Below, piece after piece: positions 8,891 to 18,117 of a DNA stretch of 64,000 nt; position 1 is the first letter of the stretch, and each line of letters begins with the position of its first letter. Origin of the DNA: Exiguobacterium acetylicum. GTDB lineage: Bacteria > Bacillota > Bacilli > Exiguobacteriales > Exiguobacteriaceae. Under the pieces are notes generated by a model. The model ran no database searches. It was not told the origin of the DNA and saw only the letters and a program-made list of their open reading frames with translations. A program made the translations under genes and the position numbers. The stretch is from contig NZ_CP082333.1 in the NCBI RefSeq assembly GCF_019890935.1, positions 2,692,001 to 2,756,000 of the forward strand, given 5' to 3'.

Positions 8891-9580
8891 ATGGAACGCT
8901 GTTCGTTATGTGGTACACCACTTCGTCAACACGATACGACTTGTTCTCATTGCCAACATCCTGTCATCAAGAAAGAACGACCAGCTGAACCACCCGCTCC
9001 GTCCTCTTCACGGACTTGGCTCATCAGCACCTGTCTTTTGCTCTTTCTCGTCGGAGGAGCCGGTTTCCTGTGGTATTCGCTAAAAGATCCCGTTTCGCCG
9101 GAAGCCGGTCAGACGCCTAGCGTCGAAGCACTCGCTCTTTCTGAATGGTCCGATGAACAAACGGCTTACAATCAAACGTATTCGAAAGATCGGCCTCCGA
9201 CATCCTATGATGTCCTTCGTTTCGTCCGCCAATACACACGAACGATTCCAGAGCTTGCGACGTATTCCAAGAAATACGATTCCATCGAGACGTTTTCCGC
9301 CATCCAGTTTACGACCTTAAAGGTGTTCGAATCCGAGTTCGACCATCTCGAGCAGTTGACAAATGCCGTTGATGCCCCTGTCGCTCCAAGTGTTCTTGCC
9401 GTGACATTCCAAAAATTTACGTCAAAAGGCACTACGTATCACTTGCGTACGCAGGAAACGTATCAAATCGCGACAGCAACGGGTTCAAAGCCTGTGACCT
9501 ACCGCGTCCATTATCGTTTGAAAGTGCATACGGATCATCTGCAAATCATTGATGTCAATCGAACGGAGGTGACCTCATGA
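8891..9580 (+). CDS. Zinc-ribbon membrane protein with TcaA-like extracellular domain
   Basis: This 229-residue protein has an N-terminal zinc ribbon (CSLCGTPL and CSHCQHP), a Pro-rich linker, one membrane helix (about residues 42-62) and an extracellular part. The C-terminal part, from about 120, looks like the NTF2-like domain of TcaA/YvbJ proteins, envelope proteins linked to glycopeptide resistance and cell-wall polymer handling. Its stop overlaps the start of the next gene (ATGA), so the two are coupled. The domain assignment is by resemblance only. Confidence 0.75.
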   Translation: MERCSLCGTPLRQHDTTCSHCQHPVIKKERPAEPPAPSSSRTWLISTCLLLFLVGGAGFLWYSLKDPVSPEAGQTPSVEALALSEWSDEQTAYNQTYSKDRPPTSYDVLRFVRQYTRTIPELATYSKKYDSIETFSAIQFTTLKVFESEFDHLEQLTNAVDAPVAPSVLAVTFQKFTSKGTTYHLRTQETYQIATATGSKPVTYRVHYRLKVHTDHLQIIDVNRTEVTS

Positions 9581-10197
9581 AACGAGTGCTCCTCTGTCTG
9601 CCCCTTTGTCTCCTGATGGCGTGTTCGCCCGAAACATCCAAGATTCAAGAACAGCTCGAACAGCAAACTTATACCCGCGCCGTCGAACAATCGAAACAAG
9701 ACATCGATGAACCGGCTGCTCGGCTGATGGTTCAGCTTGAGCGACAGCTTGCCGGTTATCAACTGCGTGATGTCTTAAAAACGGCGGAGGCGATCGAACG
9801 TCTTCAACTCGCAACGGATCACCCTGTCCGAAAGCGAGCAGAAGCCATCGCTCTCAGTGCAAGAGAGACGTTGCAACAAGTCAAACAGTTCGAAGGTACG
9901 TATGAAGTCGAACGAAGTACGCTCGAAGACGAGCCGTTCGATGGAACCGGGCGCATCCATGTCTCTTTTGACGAGCAAGATACGTTCATCGCGACGCTTC
10001 GCTTTGATCAGTTCGGTCTCCCGGACGCACTCCGAAACGACGAAGAAATCATTCGTTTTGAACCGGACCTCTCCGCTCGTGTCAGTTTATCTGGAGGACA
10101 AGTCAGCTATCGCTTCGTCCGTTCGACACTCCGCGTGACGTTCGAAGGACCGGGCGGTAAGCGAATCTATCAACTCAAACAACTGTCAGATAAATAA
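9577..10197 (+). CDS. Putative lipoprotein
   Basis: This 206-residue secreted lipoprotein starts MKRVLLCLPLCLLMACSPE, with a lipobox LMAC and Cys16 as the predicted lipidation site. The mature part is helical at first (residues 20-110). It then turns beta-rich (residues about 110-200, GTGRIHVSFDEQDTFIATLRF). Translation is coupled to the zinc-ribbon gene by a 4-nt overlap, so they probably work together at the cell surface. No family recognised. Confidence 0.85.
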   Translation: MKRVLLCLPLCLLMACSPETSKIQEQLEQQTYTRAVEQSKQDIDEPAARLMVQLERQLAGYQLRDVLKTAEAIERLQLATDHPVRKRAEAIALSARETLQQVKQFEGTYEVERSTLEDEPFDGTGRIHVSFDEQDTFIATLRFDQFGLPDALRNDEEIIRFEPDLSARVSLSGGQVSYRFVRSTLRVTFEGPGGKRIYQLKQLSDK

Positions 10198-10202
10198 CCA
10201 GT

Positions 10203-10251
10203 AAAACGCCGCTTTACTTGAGACGATCCTCGAGTGAAGCGGCGTTTTTTT
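10203..10251 (+). terminator. Intrinsic terminator
   Basis: A stem of AAACGCCGCTT paired with AAGCGGCGTTT is followed by a T tract. It lies between the convergent lipoprotein and oxidoreductase genes and can act on both strands. Confidence 0.9.
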
Positions 10252-10262
10252 ATGATTTAAAT

Positions 10263-11174
10263 TTAACGTGTTGCTTGAACTTGCTCATACACCTGTTGAC
10301 ATAATTCATGTGTCGCGAGGCTGTCAGAAGCTACGACCGACTCGGACGGTTCCCCTTTGACCGTCCGAAGGAACGCATCCAGCATATCGACGAATCCACG
10401 GCGCTTTAGCGTCGCTTCCCAGTTATCGAGCGGATACCGAAGCGTGCCTTGTTTCGTCAATTGATCGAGTGTCGTCACGTCCGTTGCGATTCGTTTTTCT
10501 TCCGGTCCCATCACTTCGACGCGTTCTTCCGTGATGCCGTTATTGCGGTTCATGACACCGATTGCCGTGATACCGTTTGAGACGAATTGAATCGTTACGT
10601 GATGCAGACCGCTTGCGTCTTGCTTACTCTTGACGTGTAGGTCTTCAATCTCACCGCGTCCTGTCAAGAAACGCAGCGTATCCGCGACATGAATGAAATC
10701 GTCGAACAGAAACGGCTTAGCGTCCTCGATGAACGACGTCCGATTCTTTTGCATGAGGACGAGATTCGGAGCGTTGACCTCAAGCAAGCGCTGATGCGCT
10801 GAAGCGAAGCGTCGATTGAATCCCGTGATGAACGGTAACTGTTTCTCCTCTGACAGACGTGTCAGTTCACGAATCTCTTCGATTTCCATCGAGACCGGCT
10901 TATCAACGTAGACGGCGATTCCTGATTCAAGCGCTTGCCGTGCCTGCTCCGCATGGACGACAGTCGCTGAATGAATCATGACTGCATCGATCCCCTTCTG
11001 TACGGCGTCAGTAAACGTCGCATATGTTCCTGCAAAGCGATAGGCCGCTTGCAATCGTTTTGCTTTCTCTTCATCTCGCGAGATCAGATACACCTCGATA
11101 TCGGATCGTTCGGCATAAACGGGTAAGTAGGCTTTTTGTGCGATGTCCCCTAGACCAATGACTGCTAATTTCAT
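10263..11174 (-). CDS. Gfo/Idh/MocA family oxidoreductase
   Basis: This 303-residue NAD(P)-dependent sugar or inositol-type dehydrogenase has an N-terminal Rossmann fold with VIGLGDIAQKAYLP. The catalytic-type motif YVDKPVSMEIEE lies near residue 90-100, and the C-terminal substrate domain follows. AAAAGGAGGAG stands just before the ATG. It is monocistronic. The substrate cannot be told from the sequence. Confidence 0.93.
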   Translation of the reverse strand: MKLAVIGLGDIAQKAYLPVYAERSDIEVYLISRDEEKAKRLQAAYRFAGTYATFTDAVQKGIDAVMIHSATVVHAEQARQALESGIAVYVDKPVSMEIEEIRELTRLSEEKQLPFITGFNRRFASAHQRLLEVNAPNLVLMQKNRTSFIEDAKPFLFDDFIHVADTLRFLTGRGEIEDLHVKSKQDASGLHHVTIQFVSNGITAIGVMNRNNGITEERVEVMGPEEKRIATDVTTLDQLTKQGTLRYPLDNWEATLKRRGFVDMLDAFLRTVKGEPSESVVASDSLATHELCQQVYEQVQATR

Positions 11175-11346
11175 GTGAACTCCTCCTTTTCCTCTGTTGC
11201 TTACATTCCCTATGATACGTCAATTGACACGAAAAGATGGAAATCAGCTCGTCACAGGATTCGAATTCCTTTTTTTGAAAAGAAGTGAATTTCCTTTTTT
11301 TGTTTTATGATAAAACCATATTTGAACAAGGAGGGAATGAGTTTTT

Positions 11347-12600
11347 ATGAAGCGCTTGCTCCGTACTAGTCTTACGCTCTTATTATTGTTCGCTTTATGT
11401 CTTCCTGCCATACCTGCAAAGGCAGCCAGTTACCAAGTCGTCGTCACTTCGACGATTGGGGCGAACATCCGCTCAAAGCCGAGTACAGCCTCGTCTGCGA
11501 CGATCGTCCGACGTGCCGCGTACAAGGCAAAATTCACAGCCGTCTCGTATACGAATGGCTGGTATAAGATCAAGGACGGAGGTACATATCGTTATCTATC
11601 GAACCAAGTCGCTAAAAAAGTGTCGAGTAGTTCCGTAAAGACGTACAAAATCGTCGTCTACTCGAAAGCTGGAGCGAACGTCCGGACATCACCAAGCACG
11701 GCCTCATCAAAGAACATCAAACGACTCGCATCCTACAACTCGAAGTTCAATGCAGTCTCGTACTCGAACGGTTGGTATAAGGTCAAAGGGAAAGTGAATT
11801 ATTATTACGTCTCTAGCCAAGTTGCCCGAAAAGTGACGACGAGCAGCCCTAAACCATCGAGTGGCAGTTATCCGGTTGCCTCGATGCGGTATTTCAAGCT
11901 TGGATCGTCAAGTTATCAATTGACGAAAGAAAGCTTCGTCCGCCGTTATCCAGCGAGTACGACGAAACTGTTGACGGGAATCGTCGCGTACGACGAAGCG
12001 GCACGTAAAGGCACGCTTGATCAAACGTTCACCCTGACGTCTTCGATGTTATCCGTTCCTGCAGGTAGCAGTGTCGCTGGCTTCCGTGCTGGCGATAAAG
12101 TCACGATGCGTCAACTCTTGAACGGGATGCTGATCCGCTCTGGTAATGATGCAGCAAAAGCGATTGCTGTCCGGACAGCAGGTTCTGAATCGAAGTTCGT
12201 CTCGTACATGAACAGTCGCGCCCGTTCGATCGGGATGAGTGCGAGCCATTTCATGAACCCACACGGCTTCTATCATCCAAGTCATTACACGACGGCTGCT
12301 GATATGCAAAAACTCGCGAATACATATGCGAAGTACAGCGCACTCATGACGATCAGTGGACGAAAATCATACCAGACGACTGTCAAAGGACCGTATGCAC
12401 GGACGTTGACGTGGTATCACACGAATACTTCACTTCCAGGTGATACACGTGTTTATGCGAGCAAGACCGGTTACACTCCGGAATCTGGCTACACACGTGT
12501 CTTCTTCATCAAAAAAGGCTCGACGCGATATGGTCTTGTCACACTGAAAGGATCGTTGTCTCAAACCGAGACGACACTCCGCTCCGTCTTGAACCAATGA
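11347..12600 (+). CDS. Secreted D-alanyl-D-alanine carboxypeptidase with two SH3b domains
   Basis: This 417-residue S11-family penicillin-binding protein trims the terminal D-Ala of peptidoglycan stem peptides outside the cell. A signal peptide ends near AKAAS (residue 28). Two bacterial SH3 repeats follow, each with an ANIRSKPST or ANVRTSPST core and a GWYK motif (about 29-85 and 95-150). The catalytic domain has STTK (Ser204, Lys207), SGN (265-267) and KTG (373-375), all intact. Two N-terminal wall-binding repeats are unusual compared with classical DacA, which has a C-terminal membrane anchor; none is seen here. GGAGG precedes the ATG. Confidence 0.93.
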   Translation: MKRLLRTSLTLLLLFALCLPAIPAKAASYQVVVTSTIGANIRSKPSTASSATIVRRAAYKAKFTAVSYTNGWYKIKDGGTYRYLSNQVAKKVSSSSVKTYKIVVYSKAGANVRTSPSTASSKNIKRLASYNSKFNAVSYSNGWYKVKGKVNYYYVSSQVARKVTTSSPKPSSGSYPVASMRYFKLGSSSYQLTKESFVRRYPASTTKLLTGIVAYDEAARKGTLDQTFTLTSSMLSVPAGSSVAGFRAGDKVTMRQLLNGMLIRSGNDAAKAIAVRTAGSESKFVSYMNSRARSIGMSASHFMNPHGFYHPSHYTTAADMQKLANTYAKYSALMTISGRKSYQTTVKGPYARTLTWYHTNTSLPGDTRVYASKTGYTPESGYTRVFFIKKGSTRYGLVTLKGSLSQTETTLRSVLNQ

Positions 12601-12610
12601 GCTTTTAATC

Positions 12611-12649
12611 AACAACCTGATTCCCTTTCCGGGAGTCAGGTTGTTTTTC
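12611..12649 (+). terminator. Intrinsic terminator
   Basis: ACAACCTGA-TCCC pairs with GGGAGTCAGGTTGT and a T tract follows. Confidence 0.9.
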
Positions 12650-12746
12650 ATTTTGTCTCTAAAATTATGCTTGCGCTGAAAACGAATTCATCTTAGAGTT
12701 AAGTTTAGAATCAGACGTCTGACGTCTTAATGAAGGAGAGTTTTAC

Positions 12747-13352
12747 GTGGGAAATGTCAGTTTGTTATTTGGGGGCGTCGCGCTCTTTTTAAATAGTTTG
12801 ACCTTGTTCGGAAAAGTCGATCTCCGTAGCGCGGGTGTCTTCAGTCTCATCACCGGTTTATTGCAGACGTTCATCGCAACCTATCTCGTCATCGGTGCCG
12901 CTGGTGATCCAGCGTTGACGTTCGGATACGCGAGCATCTATCTGTTTGCCTTTACGTACGTTTACGTCGGGATCACGTTCTTGTTCAATCTCGACGGGAG
13001 CGGGGTCGGTTGGTTTTCCTTGTTCGTTGCGATTGCCGCATTGTTTTATGCATTCGTCAGCTTCACGACAAATGACATCATCGGTGGTGTGACCTGGTTG
13101 TTCTGGGCATTGCTCTGGAGCCTGTTCTTCCTCGGCATGGGGATGAATCGCCCGATTGATGCAATCACTGCCCGTGTTGCTCTCGTCTTGAGCTGGTTGA
13201 CGTTGATCGTACCGGCACTGATTGGGCTTCGATTCGGCTACTTCAGTTCGGCATACCAGTGGTTATGGAGCGGTGCTGCTGTTCTGACTGTTGTCTATTT
13301 CCTCTATACGATGATGAAATTCTCGATGCTTCGGACGATTCGCTCGTCGTAA
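12747..13352 (+). CDS. AmiS/UreI family channel protein
   Basis: This 201-residue integral membrane protein with six or seven helices resembles AmiS/UreI proton-gated urea or short-amide channels. The family-like LLFGGVALFLNSLTLFGKVD start and the WLFWALLWSLFFLGMG segment are visible. It begins with GTG, preceded by AAGGAGAG at a good distance. No urease or amidase gene is nearby, so the substrate (urea, acetamide or other) is open. A perfect CAGACGTCTG palindrome lies 26 nt before the start codon. Confidence 0.88.
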   Translation: MGNVSLLFGGVALFLNSLTLFGKVDLRSAGVFSLITGLLQTFIATYLVIGAAGDPALTFGYASIYLFAFTYVYVGITFLFNLDGSGVGWFSLFVAIAALFYAFVSFTTNDIIGGVTWLFWALLWSLFFLGMGMNRPIDAITARVALVLSWLTLIVPALIGLRFGYFSSAYQWLWSGAAVLTVVYFLYTMMKFSMLRTIRSS

Positions 13353-13370
13353 CGTGTTAATCGATCCATC

Positions 13371-13421
13371 AAAAAAAGATGTCCATTTTCGGTTATGAAT
13401 CGGAGATGGACATCTTTTTTG
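13371..13421. terminator. Bidirectional terminator
   Basis: GATGTCCAT and ATGGACATC flank a loop, with seven A before and a T tract after. It lies between the convergent channel gene and the exopolysaccharide operon. The 160 bases between it and the LCP gene hold no supported gene. Confidence 0.85.
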
Positions 13422-13585
13422 TTCTATTTGTAGTACACGACAAACAAAAAGCAAAGTAATTTGTTCGCTCGACATCGCTTCCTAGGGAAATACAAGCAAG
13501 AGTGACCCTGCAGCGAAGCGGCACGATGCTTGTCCCAGGAAAACGATGCGAGACGAATAAAGCGTACGTTCGTTCTTCCCTCATG

Positions 13586-14486
13586 TCATTTCAATGCTTC
13601 CTGCAGTTGAGCTTGAACTTCTTTCAATGACTTATCCGTCGGATGCCAATAGTAGATGCCATCCGATTCGATCCCACCTTCTCCGTCGAGTGATAAGGTC
13701 TCGACGTTGCGTAAGGCATCCCGGTAATCCGTCGCGACGGTCCGGGCAACGGAAAACGGCACGTTTGTCTTAACGTTTTTCCCGAGTGCTTCCAGGACGG
13801 CATTGAAGCGACGAATCGAAAAGTCCTCCGTCATCTTATCAGCGACTGCCTGAACGACTTGCCGTTGGCGGATTTGTCGTCCGAAGTCCCCTCGTGGATC
13901 GTCATGCCGCATCCGCGCATAAGCGAGTGCTTCTTTTCCGTTCAGTGATAGTTCTCCTTTTGGAAACTGCATCTCATAGTACGAAAAATTGATATCGTTA
14001 TTGACCCTGACCCCCATCGACGGCATTAACGAGATCCGTAAACCCGTCTAGATTGATTTCTGCGAAATAATCGAGTCGGATATCAAGCAAATGACTGACC
14101 GTATCGAGTGCCATCTGTGGACCACCGAAGGCATAGGCATGATTGATCTTATCGTTCGATCCGTTACCAATGATTTCGGTCTTCAAATCACGCGGGATAC
14201 TGATCATTTGGCTCTTATTCGTCTTCGGATCAATCGTCACAACGATGATCGTATCACTGCGTCCCGTCTCGTTTTTTCGTTGATCCACCCCGAGTAAGAG
14301 GAAGGAAAGTCCTTTTTTCTGTTCGACGGCTTTCTCTGTCTCGACGCTCGCTTTGACGGGGACCTGTACTTGGACTTCTTGCATCGTCCGACTCGCTTTT
14401 TGATAAACGTATCCGCCTGAACCGAAGAGAAGGAGCAGGCATATCCCCGTCAGTGTCAACACGATCCATTTCCACTTCTTCATCAT
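13586..14486 (-). pseudogene. LytR-CpsA-Psr (LCP) ligase interrupted by a frameshift
   Basis: LCP enzymes attach polysaccharides or teichoic acids to peptidoglycan outside the cell. The first part (14486 to about 14016) has an N-terminal membrane anchor and the LCP core: LLLGVDQR, GRSDTIIVVTIDP, ISIPRDL and an INLDGFTDLVNAVDG segment. Reading then fails in a run of five G on the minus strand (14011-14015). The remainder continues in another frame to 13586 with the expected VNNDINF, LNGKEALAYARMRH and DFGRQIRQRQVV motifs. Removing one G restores a normal LCP protein of about 300 residues. It is the last gene of the exopolysaccharide operon, a position that suits polymer attachment. It could be a sequencing error, a real loss or a phase-variable tract. 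Confidence 0.85.
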
Positions 14487-14512
14487 CCATTCTCCTTTTC
14501 TTCGATCTGCAC

Positions 14513-15256
14513 TCAGGACGGTCGTTGTGCTTCAAGTACGAGCAAAGCATTGCGCCAGCTACCGAATAAGGCGGTGATGACACCAATACTTGGTGCATCA
14601 CGCCCGATGCTGAACCGTTGGTAACTTGCGATCGTCAGATGTTCCGTCTCTTTTGCGGCTGCAGCGAGCACGTCGAGTACTTCCTCTTCTCGCCAGCGTT
14701 TCCGCGGAAATTCGATGCCGATGATTTCAAGGGCGTTTGACCAAGAGCCGTACCGGCGGGCAATCGTTGCGACGGTCGGACGATTTTGACCAGCCGCCCA
14801 CTTCGTGTAGGTCTGGCTCGTCAAGACCGGCAAGGCACCTTGCGCTTCAAGTAATGACTCGATGATCCGTTGTTCCATTTCCTGGACGCGTTCCTTCAAG
14901 ATATCCGCTTCTGACAATGCTTGCTGCCACGAGTTGAATTGATGGACGATATCCGTCAGGCTAGGTGCTTGCTTTTGTTGCGCCCATTCGCGGTACGTCG
15001 CGCTCGTGAAAGGATCGAGTTCCTCCCGTGCCTGACGCAAGGCGTCAATGATTTCCGACTTCGTGAACGTCAAGCGGGCATGTCCGATGCCAGCTCGTTC
15101 CAAGGCGATTTGCCACGACCCAAACAGCATCAGGATTTCCGCGACGCTTGGATGAGTGGTGTTCAATTGCCAGCGGAAATAGGTATTGGCCGTCAATTCA
15201 TTTTTCCCGTTCGCAGCGAGACGGAGTGCGTGGATCGCTTCCTCCATATCGCGCAT
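14513..15256 (-). CDS. Four-repeat HEAR (homing-endonuclease-associated repeat) protein
   Basis: This 247-residue protein is made of four repeats of about 60 residues. Each has a helix-rich opening (IIDALRQAREEL type), a TY-x2-W or TY-x-RW motif and an ending like PSxxxIxxxFGSWxxAL. This matches the homing-endonuclease-associated repeat, a small helical, probably DNA-binding unit. No nuclease domain is present. The chosen ATG has GGAAGGGGA upstream; an alternative ATG at 15283 overlaps the aminotransferase stop. It is the penultimate gene of the exopolysaccharide operon, and a paralogue sits at 29663. A regulatory, DNA-binding role is inference. Confidence 0.8.
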   Translation of the reverse strand: MRDMEEAIHALRLAANGKNELTANTYFRWQLNTTHPSVAEILMLFGSWQIALERAGIGHARLTFTKSEIIDALRQAREELDPFTSATYREWAQQKQAPSLTDIVHQFNSWQQALSEADILKERVQEMEQRIIESLLEAQGALPVLTSQTYTKWAAGQNRPTVATIARRYGSWSNALEIIGIEFPRKRWREEEVLDVLAAAAKETEHLTIASYQRFSIGRDAPSIGVITALFGSWRNALLVLEAQRPS

Positions 15257-15279
15257 GACGATGTCCCCTTCCCATATAT

Positions 15280-16431
15280 TCATGACTGGACGTTCCGGCG
15301 TACGGTCGTCTGCAAGGCATGACGAACGTTTCGGATGACGACGGCTTGTTCGGTGAACGTCATTTGTGATGCAGATGGGAGGCAGATTCCGTCTTCAAAC
15401 AGGCGACGGCTGATATCATCTCCTTCTGCTGTGACGAATGGTACGTCGCGATAGACGGGCTGTAAGTGCATTGGCTTCCAGACCGGACGGGATTCGGCGT
15501 TCGCTTGTTGGAGCGTCTGGATCATCGCATCGCGTTGCACTTGACCGCCTGGTAAAAGAAAAGCACTGAGCCAACGGTTGGCGAACGTTCCGGTCTGCTC
15601 GACTTGCGATGTGACGCCGTCCGGCGCAAAGGCACGTTCGTAACGATCAAAGATTTTTCGCCGTGCGTCGACGCGTTGATCAATCACTTCGAGTTGTCCG
15701 CGTCCGATCCCAGCAGCGACATTGCTCATCCGGTAGTTGTAGCCGACTTCCGTATGCTCGTAATGGAGGACCGGTTGTCGTGCCTGTGTCCCGAGATAGA
15801 AGGCGCGTTCGATCAAGGCTGGATCATTTGCGACGAGCATTCCGCCGCCTGACGTCGTGATGATCTTGTTGCCGTTGAAGGAGTAGATCCCGAACGTCCC
15901 GAACGTTCCTGTCATCCGTCCGTTGACGCGTGTTCCGAGTGATTCTGCCGCGTCTTCGATCAACGGGACATCGTACTCTTCACAGAGCGCGGCGATCTCC
16001 TCGATTTGCGCTGCAACGCCGTACAGATGAACGACGATGACGGCTTTCGGAAGTTTTCCTCGCGTTGCCGCCTGGATTAACGCACGTCGGAGTGCGACGG
16101 GTGACATGTTCCACGTCTCCTCTTCCGAATCGATCAGGACGGGACGGGCACCGACGTAGCGAATCGGATTCGTCGAAGCGATGAACGTCAAGGATTGACA
16201 GAAGACGTCATCCCCCGTCGTGACACCAAGCGTCGCGAGTGCCAAGTGAATGGCTGCCGTACCACTGCTCGTCGCAAGCGCTGCGCGAGCTCCCGTGTAG
16301 GCGCGCATATCTCGTTCGAAGGCGTCGACGTTCGGTCCAAGCGGTGCGACCCAGTTCGTCTCAAGTGCTTCCGTGACGTAACGTGCTTCTTGACCACTTA
16401 AGTGCGGGATGGAGAGCGGGATGTGTTTCAT
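15280..16431 (-). CDS. DegT/DnrJ/EryC1-family sugar aminotransferase (EpsN-like)
   Basis: This PLP-dependent nucleotide-sugar aminotransferase of 383 residues puts an amino group on a keto sugar, probably the 4-keto product of the EpsC-type dehydratase in this operon. Motifs are ALATSSGTAAIHLAL, IEDAAESLGT (PLP-binding Asp) and FNGNKIITTSGGGML (Schiff-base Lys). A GGGAGG site stands 7 nt before the chosen ATG; the longer frame to 16491 lacks one. It overlaps the upstream gene by 4 nt. Confidence 0.93.
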   Translation of the reverse strand: MKHIPLSIPHLSGQEARYVTEALETNWVAPLGPNVDAFERDMRAYTGARAALATSSGTAAIHLALATLGVTTGDDVFCQSLTFIASTNPIRYVGARPVLIDSEEETWNMSPVALRRALIQAATRGKLPKAVIVVHLYGVAAQIEEIAALCEEYDVPLIEDAAESLGTRVNGRMTGTFGTFGIYSFNGNKIITTSGGGMLVANDPALIERAFYLGTQARQPVLHYEHTEVGYNYRMSNVAAGIGRGQLEVIDQRVDARRKIFDRYERAFAPDGVTSQVEQTGTFANRWLSAFLLPGGQVQRDAMIQTLQQANAESRPVWKPMHLQPVYRDVPFVTAEGDDISRRLFEDGICLPSASQMTFTEQAVVIRNVRHALQTTVRRNVQS

Positions 16432-17501
16432 GATGTTTCCTCCCTTCGAGGTGACAGCTGACGGAGCGGCGTCCGGTAGATCGGGAACCACTGTCCTGTC
16501 TCGACTTCCGGATGTTGTCGTTTCATTTGTCGTACGAGCCGGTCATAAATCGTTGAATCAAGAATCGATGTACCGAGTCCGAAAAACGTTCGATTCGCTT
16601 CACCAAAGGATCGTTTGTAGGCGAGTAAGCTATCTGCATCGGATCGTGTCGTTCCGCCACCGAGATGCAACGCTTGCAGACCAGCTTGTTTTGCCCAGCG
16701 AATCATCTCCGCGAATAATAGGTGATTCGGGCGAAGCGACAAGTAAGCAGGATCTGAAGCACCGAGATGATAATGTGCGAACTGGCGACCCGTCAGGACG
16801 ATGCATCCAGCGATGATCCGTCCCTCTTGTTCGGCAAGCAACAGGACATTTTTGATCCGTCCTTCGGCGAAGTGATCGAAGTAGGTCTGATCAAAGTAAT
16901 ACCGCGCATCGGCTTGATGTTTATCCATCGTCATCTGGTAGAGACGGGCGAAGTCCGAGTACTCTTCCGGACGTCCGAGGCGAATCGTGACCCCTTCGCG
17001 ACGTGCCTTCCGGATGTTGCGCCGTGTCATTTGCGAGAATCCATTTTCGATTGTCTCGAATGGGTCTGTCAGTTCGAGTGTCACGGTCGGTTGCAAAATA
17101 TTCGTTTGACGGCACCAGTATTGACCGAGTTCCTGATTGTGAAGCAAAGGGTGGAAACGAACTGTCTCGGTGACGATTCCGGTTTCACTACAGTATTGTT
17201 CGAATCGCGCGCGGGCTTCGCGAATCTGATCGAGTGACCAGATGCCTGTGAAGTAAGGACCCCCATAGCCGTAAGGTGTCGTGATGTCCTCAAAGCGTGT
17301 GCCTGGAATCGGTCGCCGCAAGTACGGATAGATCAACGTTCCGAACTCCGTCGGATAATAAAATAATTCAGGAATCTCATCGTGCTCCTTCGCAAGTTCG
17401 AAGTAAGCATGTTCGTAATAACAATCGAGTTGATAGGTTGCGACGAGCGCGTCCCATTCGCGTGGATCCCGAATCAATCGTTCATCGCTTAGCGACATCA
17501 T
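16428..17501 (-). CDS. FemAB/GNAT-like transferase in EPS operon
   Basis: This 357-residue protein has the double-GNAT look of FemAB-type aminoacyl transferases. Clues are the N-terminal ELFYYPTEFGTLIYPYLRRP, the TRRNIRKARREGV loop, and the C-terminal LGGGTTRSDADSLLAYKRSFG. FemABX enzymes add amino acids from tRNA to peptidoglycan; relatives in polysaccharide loci are thought to acylate amino sugars with amino acids or acyl groups. The start is the first of two ATGs, 8 nt after GGAGG. It overlaps the end of the sugar transferase gene by 20 nt. Confidence 0.8.
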   Translation of the reverse strand: MMSLSDERLIRDPREWDALVATYQLDCYYEHAYFELAKEHDEIPELFYYPTEFGTLIYPYLRRPIPGTRFEDITTPYGYGGPYFTGIWSLDQIREARARFEQYCSETGIVTETVRFHPLLHNQELGQYWCRQTNILQPTVTLELTDPFETIENGFSQMTRRNIRKARREGVTIRLGRPEEYSDFARLYQMTMDKHQADARYYFDQTYFDHFAEGRIKNVLLLAEQEGRIIAGCIVLTGRQFAHYHLGASDPAYLSLRPNHLLFAEMIRWAKQAGLQALHLGGGTTRSDADSLLAYKRSFGEANRTFFGLGTSILDSTIYDRLVRQMKRQHPEVETGQWFPIYRTPLRQLSPRREETS

Positions 17502-18102
17502 GGGGAACACCTCCGTCGAGACCCTTGAACTCACCCATACCGGTCTGGTGAGCCGTCGAGTTCCCTTCTGACGAGATGACCATCTTGAACGTCTTAAACA
17601 GGATATAGAGATCAAGTCGGAACGTATGATTGGCTGCATACCATTGATCTTGCTCGAGGCGTTGCTGCCACGTCGTTGCATTGCGGCCGTGAATCTGTGC
17701 CCAGCCTGTCAGACCAGGCAGGACATCATGCCGTGTCATCTGCTCCTTCGTATAGTGATTAAGATAACTGACGAGCAACGGACGCGGTCCGACGAAACTC
17801 ATCTGTCCACGGAGGATATTAAAGAACTGCGGGATCTCATCAAGGCTTAAGCGACGGATCCACTCGAGCGATGCTGGGATCCGGTCCGCGTCCGGAAGAA
17901 GTTTTCCATCGGCATCCGTTTCGTTCGTCATCGTGCGAAATTTATAGATTTTGAACAGCTCGCCCTTGTAGCCGGGGCGGACTTGATTGAAGAAGATCGG
18001 TCGTCCGAGTTTCGTGTAGATGACTAAGGCGACGACGGCATAAACAGGAAGTAGAATGAGGATGGCGATAAGACTAACCGTGAAGTCGAATAGGCGTTTC
18101 AT
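17482..18102 (-). CDS. Undecaprenyl-phosphate sugar-phosphate transferase (EpsL/WcaJ type)
   Basis: This 206-residue initiating glycosyl-1-phosphate transferase loads the first sugar phosphate onto undecaprenyl phosphate at the inner face of the membrane. It has one N-terminal membrane helix and then the family core: KIYKFRTM, RRLSLDEIPQFFNILRGQMS, FVGPRPLL and DVLPGLTGWAQIHGRN. It is the short form, as in B. subtilis EpsL. The 15-nt gap to the upstream glycosyltransferase indicates co-transcription. Confidence 0.95.
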   Translation of the reverse strand: MKRLFDFTVSLIAILILLPVYAVVALVIYTKLGRPIFFNQVRPGYKGELFKIYKFRTMTNETDADGKLLPDADRIPASLEWIRRLSLDEIPQFFNILRGQMSFVGPRPLLVSYLNHYTKEQMTRHDVLPGLTGWAQIHGRNATTWQQRLEQDQWYAANHTFRLDLYILFKTFKMVISSEGNSTAHQTGMGEFKGLDGGVPHDVAKR

Positions 18103-18117
18103 GATGACGTCCTCCTT

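Noticed and set aside
13393-13584. 63-residue minus-strand frame after the LCP gene
   Set aside because: It has no ribosome binding site, runs through the terminator of the neighbouring gene, and has an unlikely composition.
16432-16491. Longer start for the aminotransferase
   Set aside because: The extra residues have no family match, and the internal ATG has a strong GGGAGG site.
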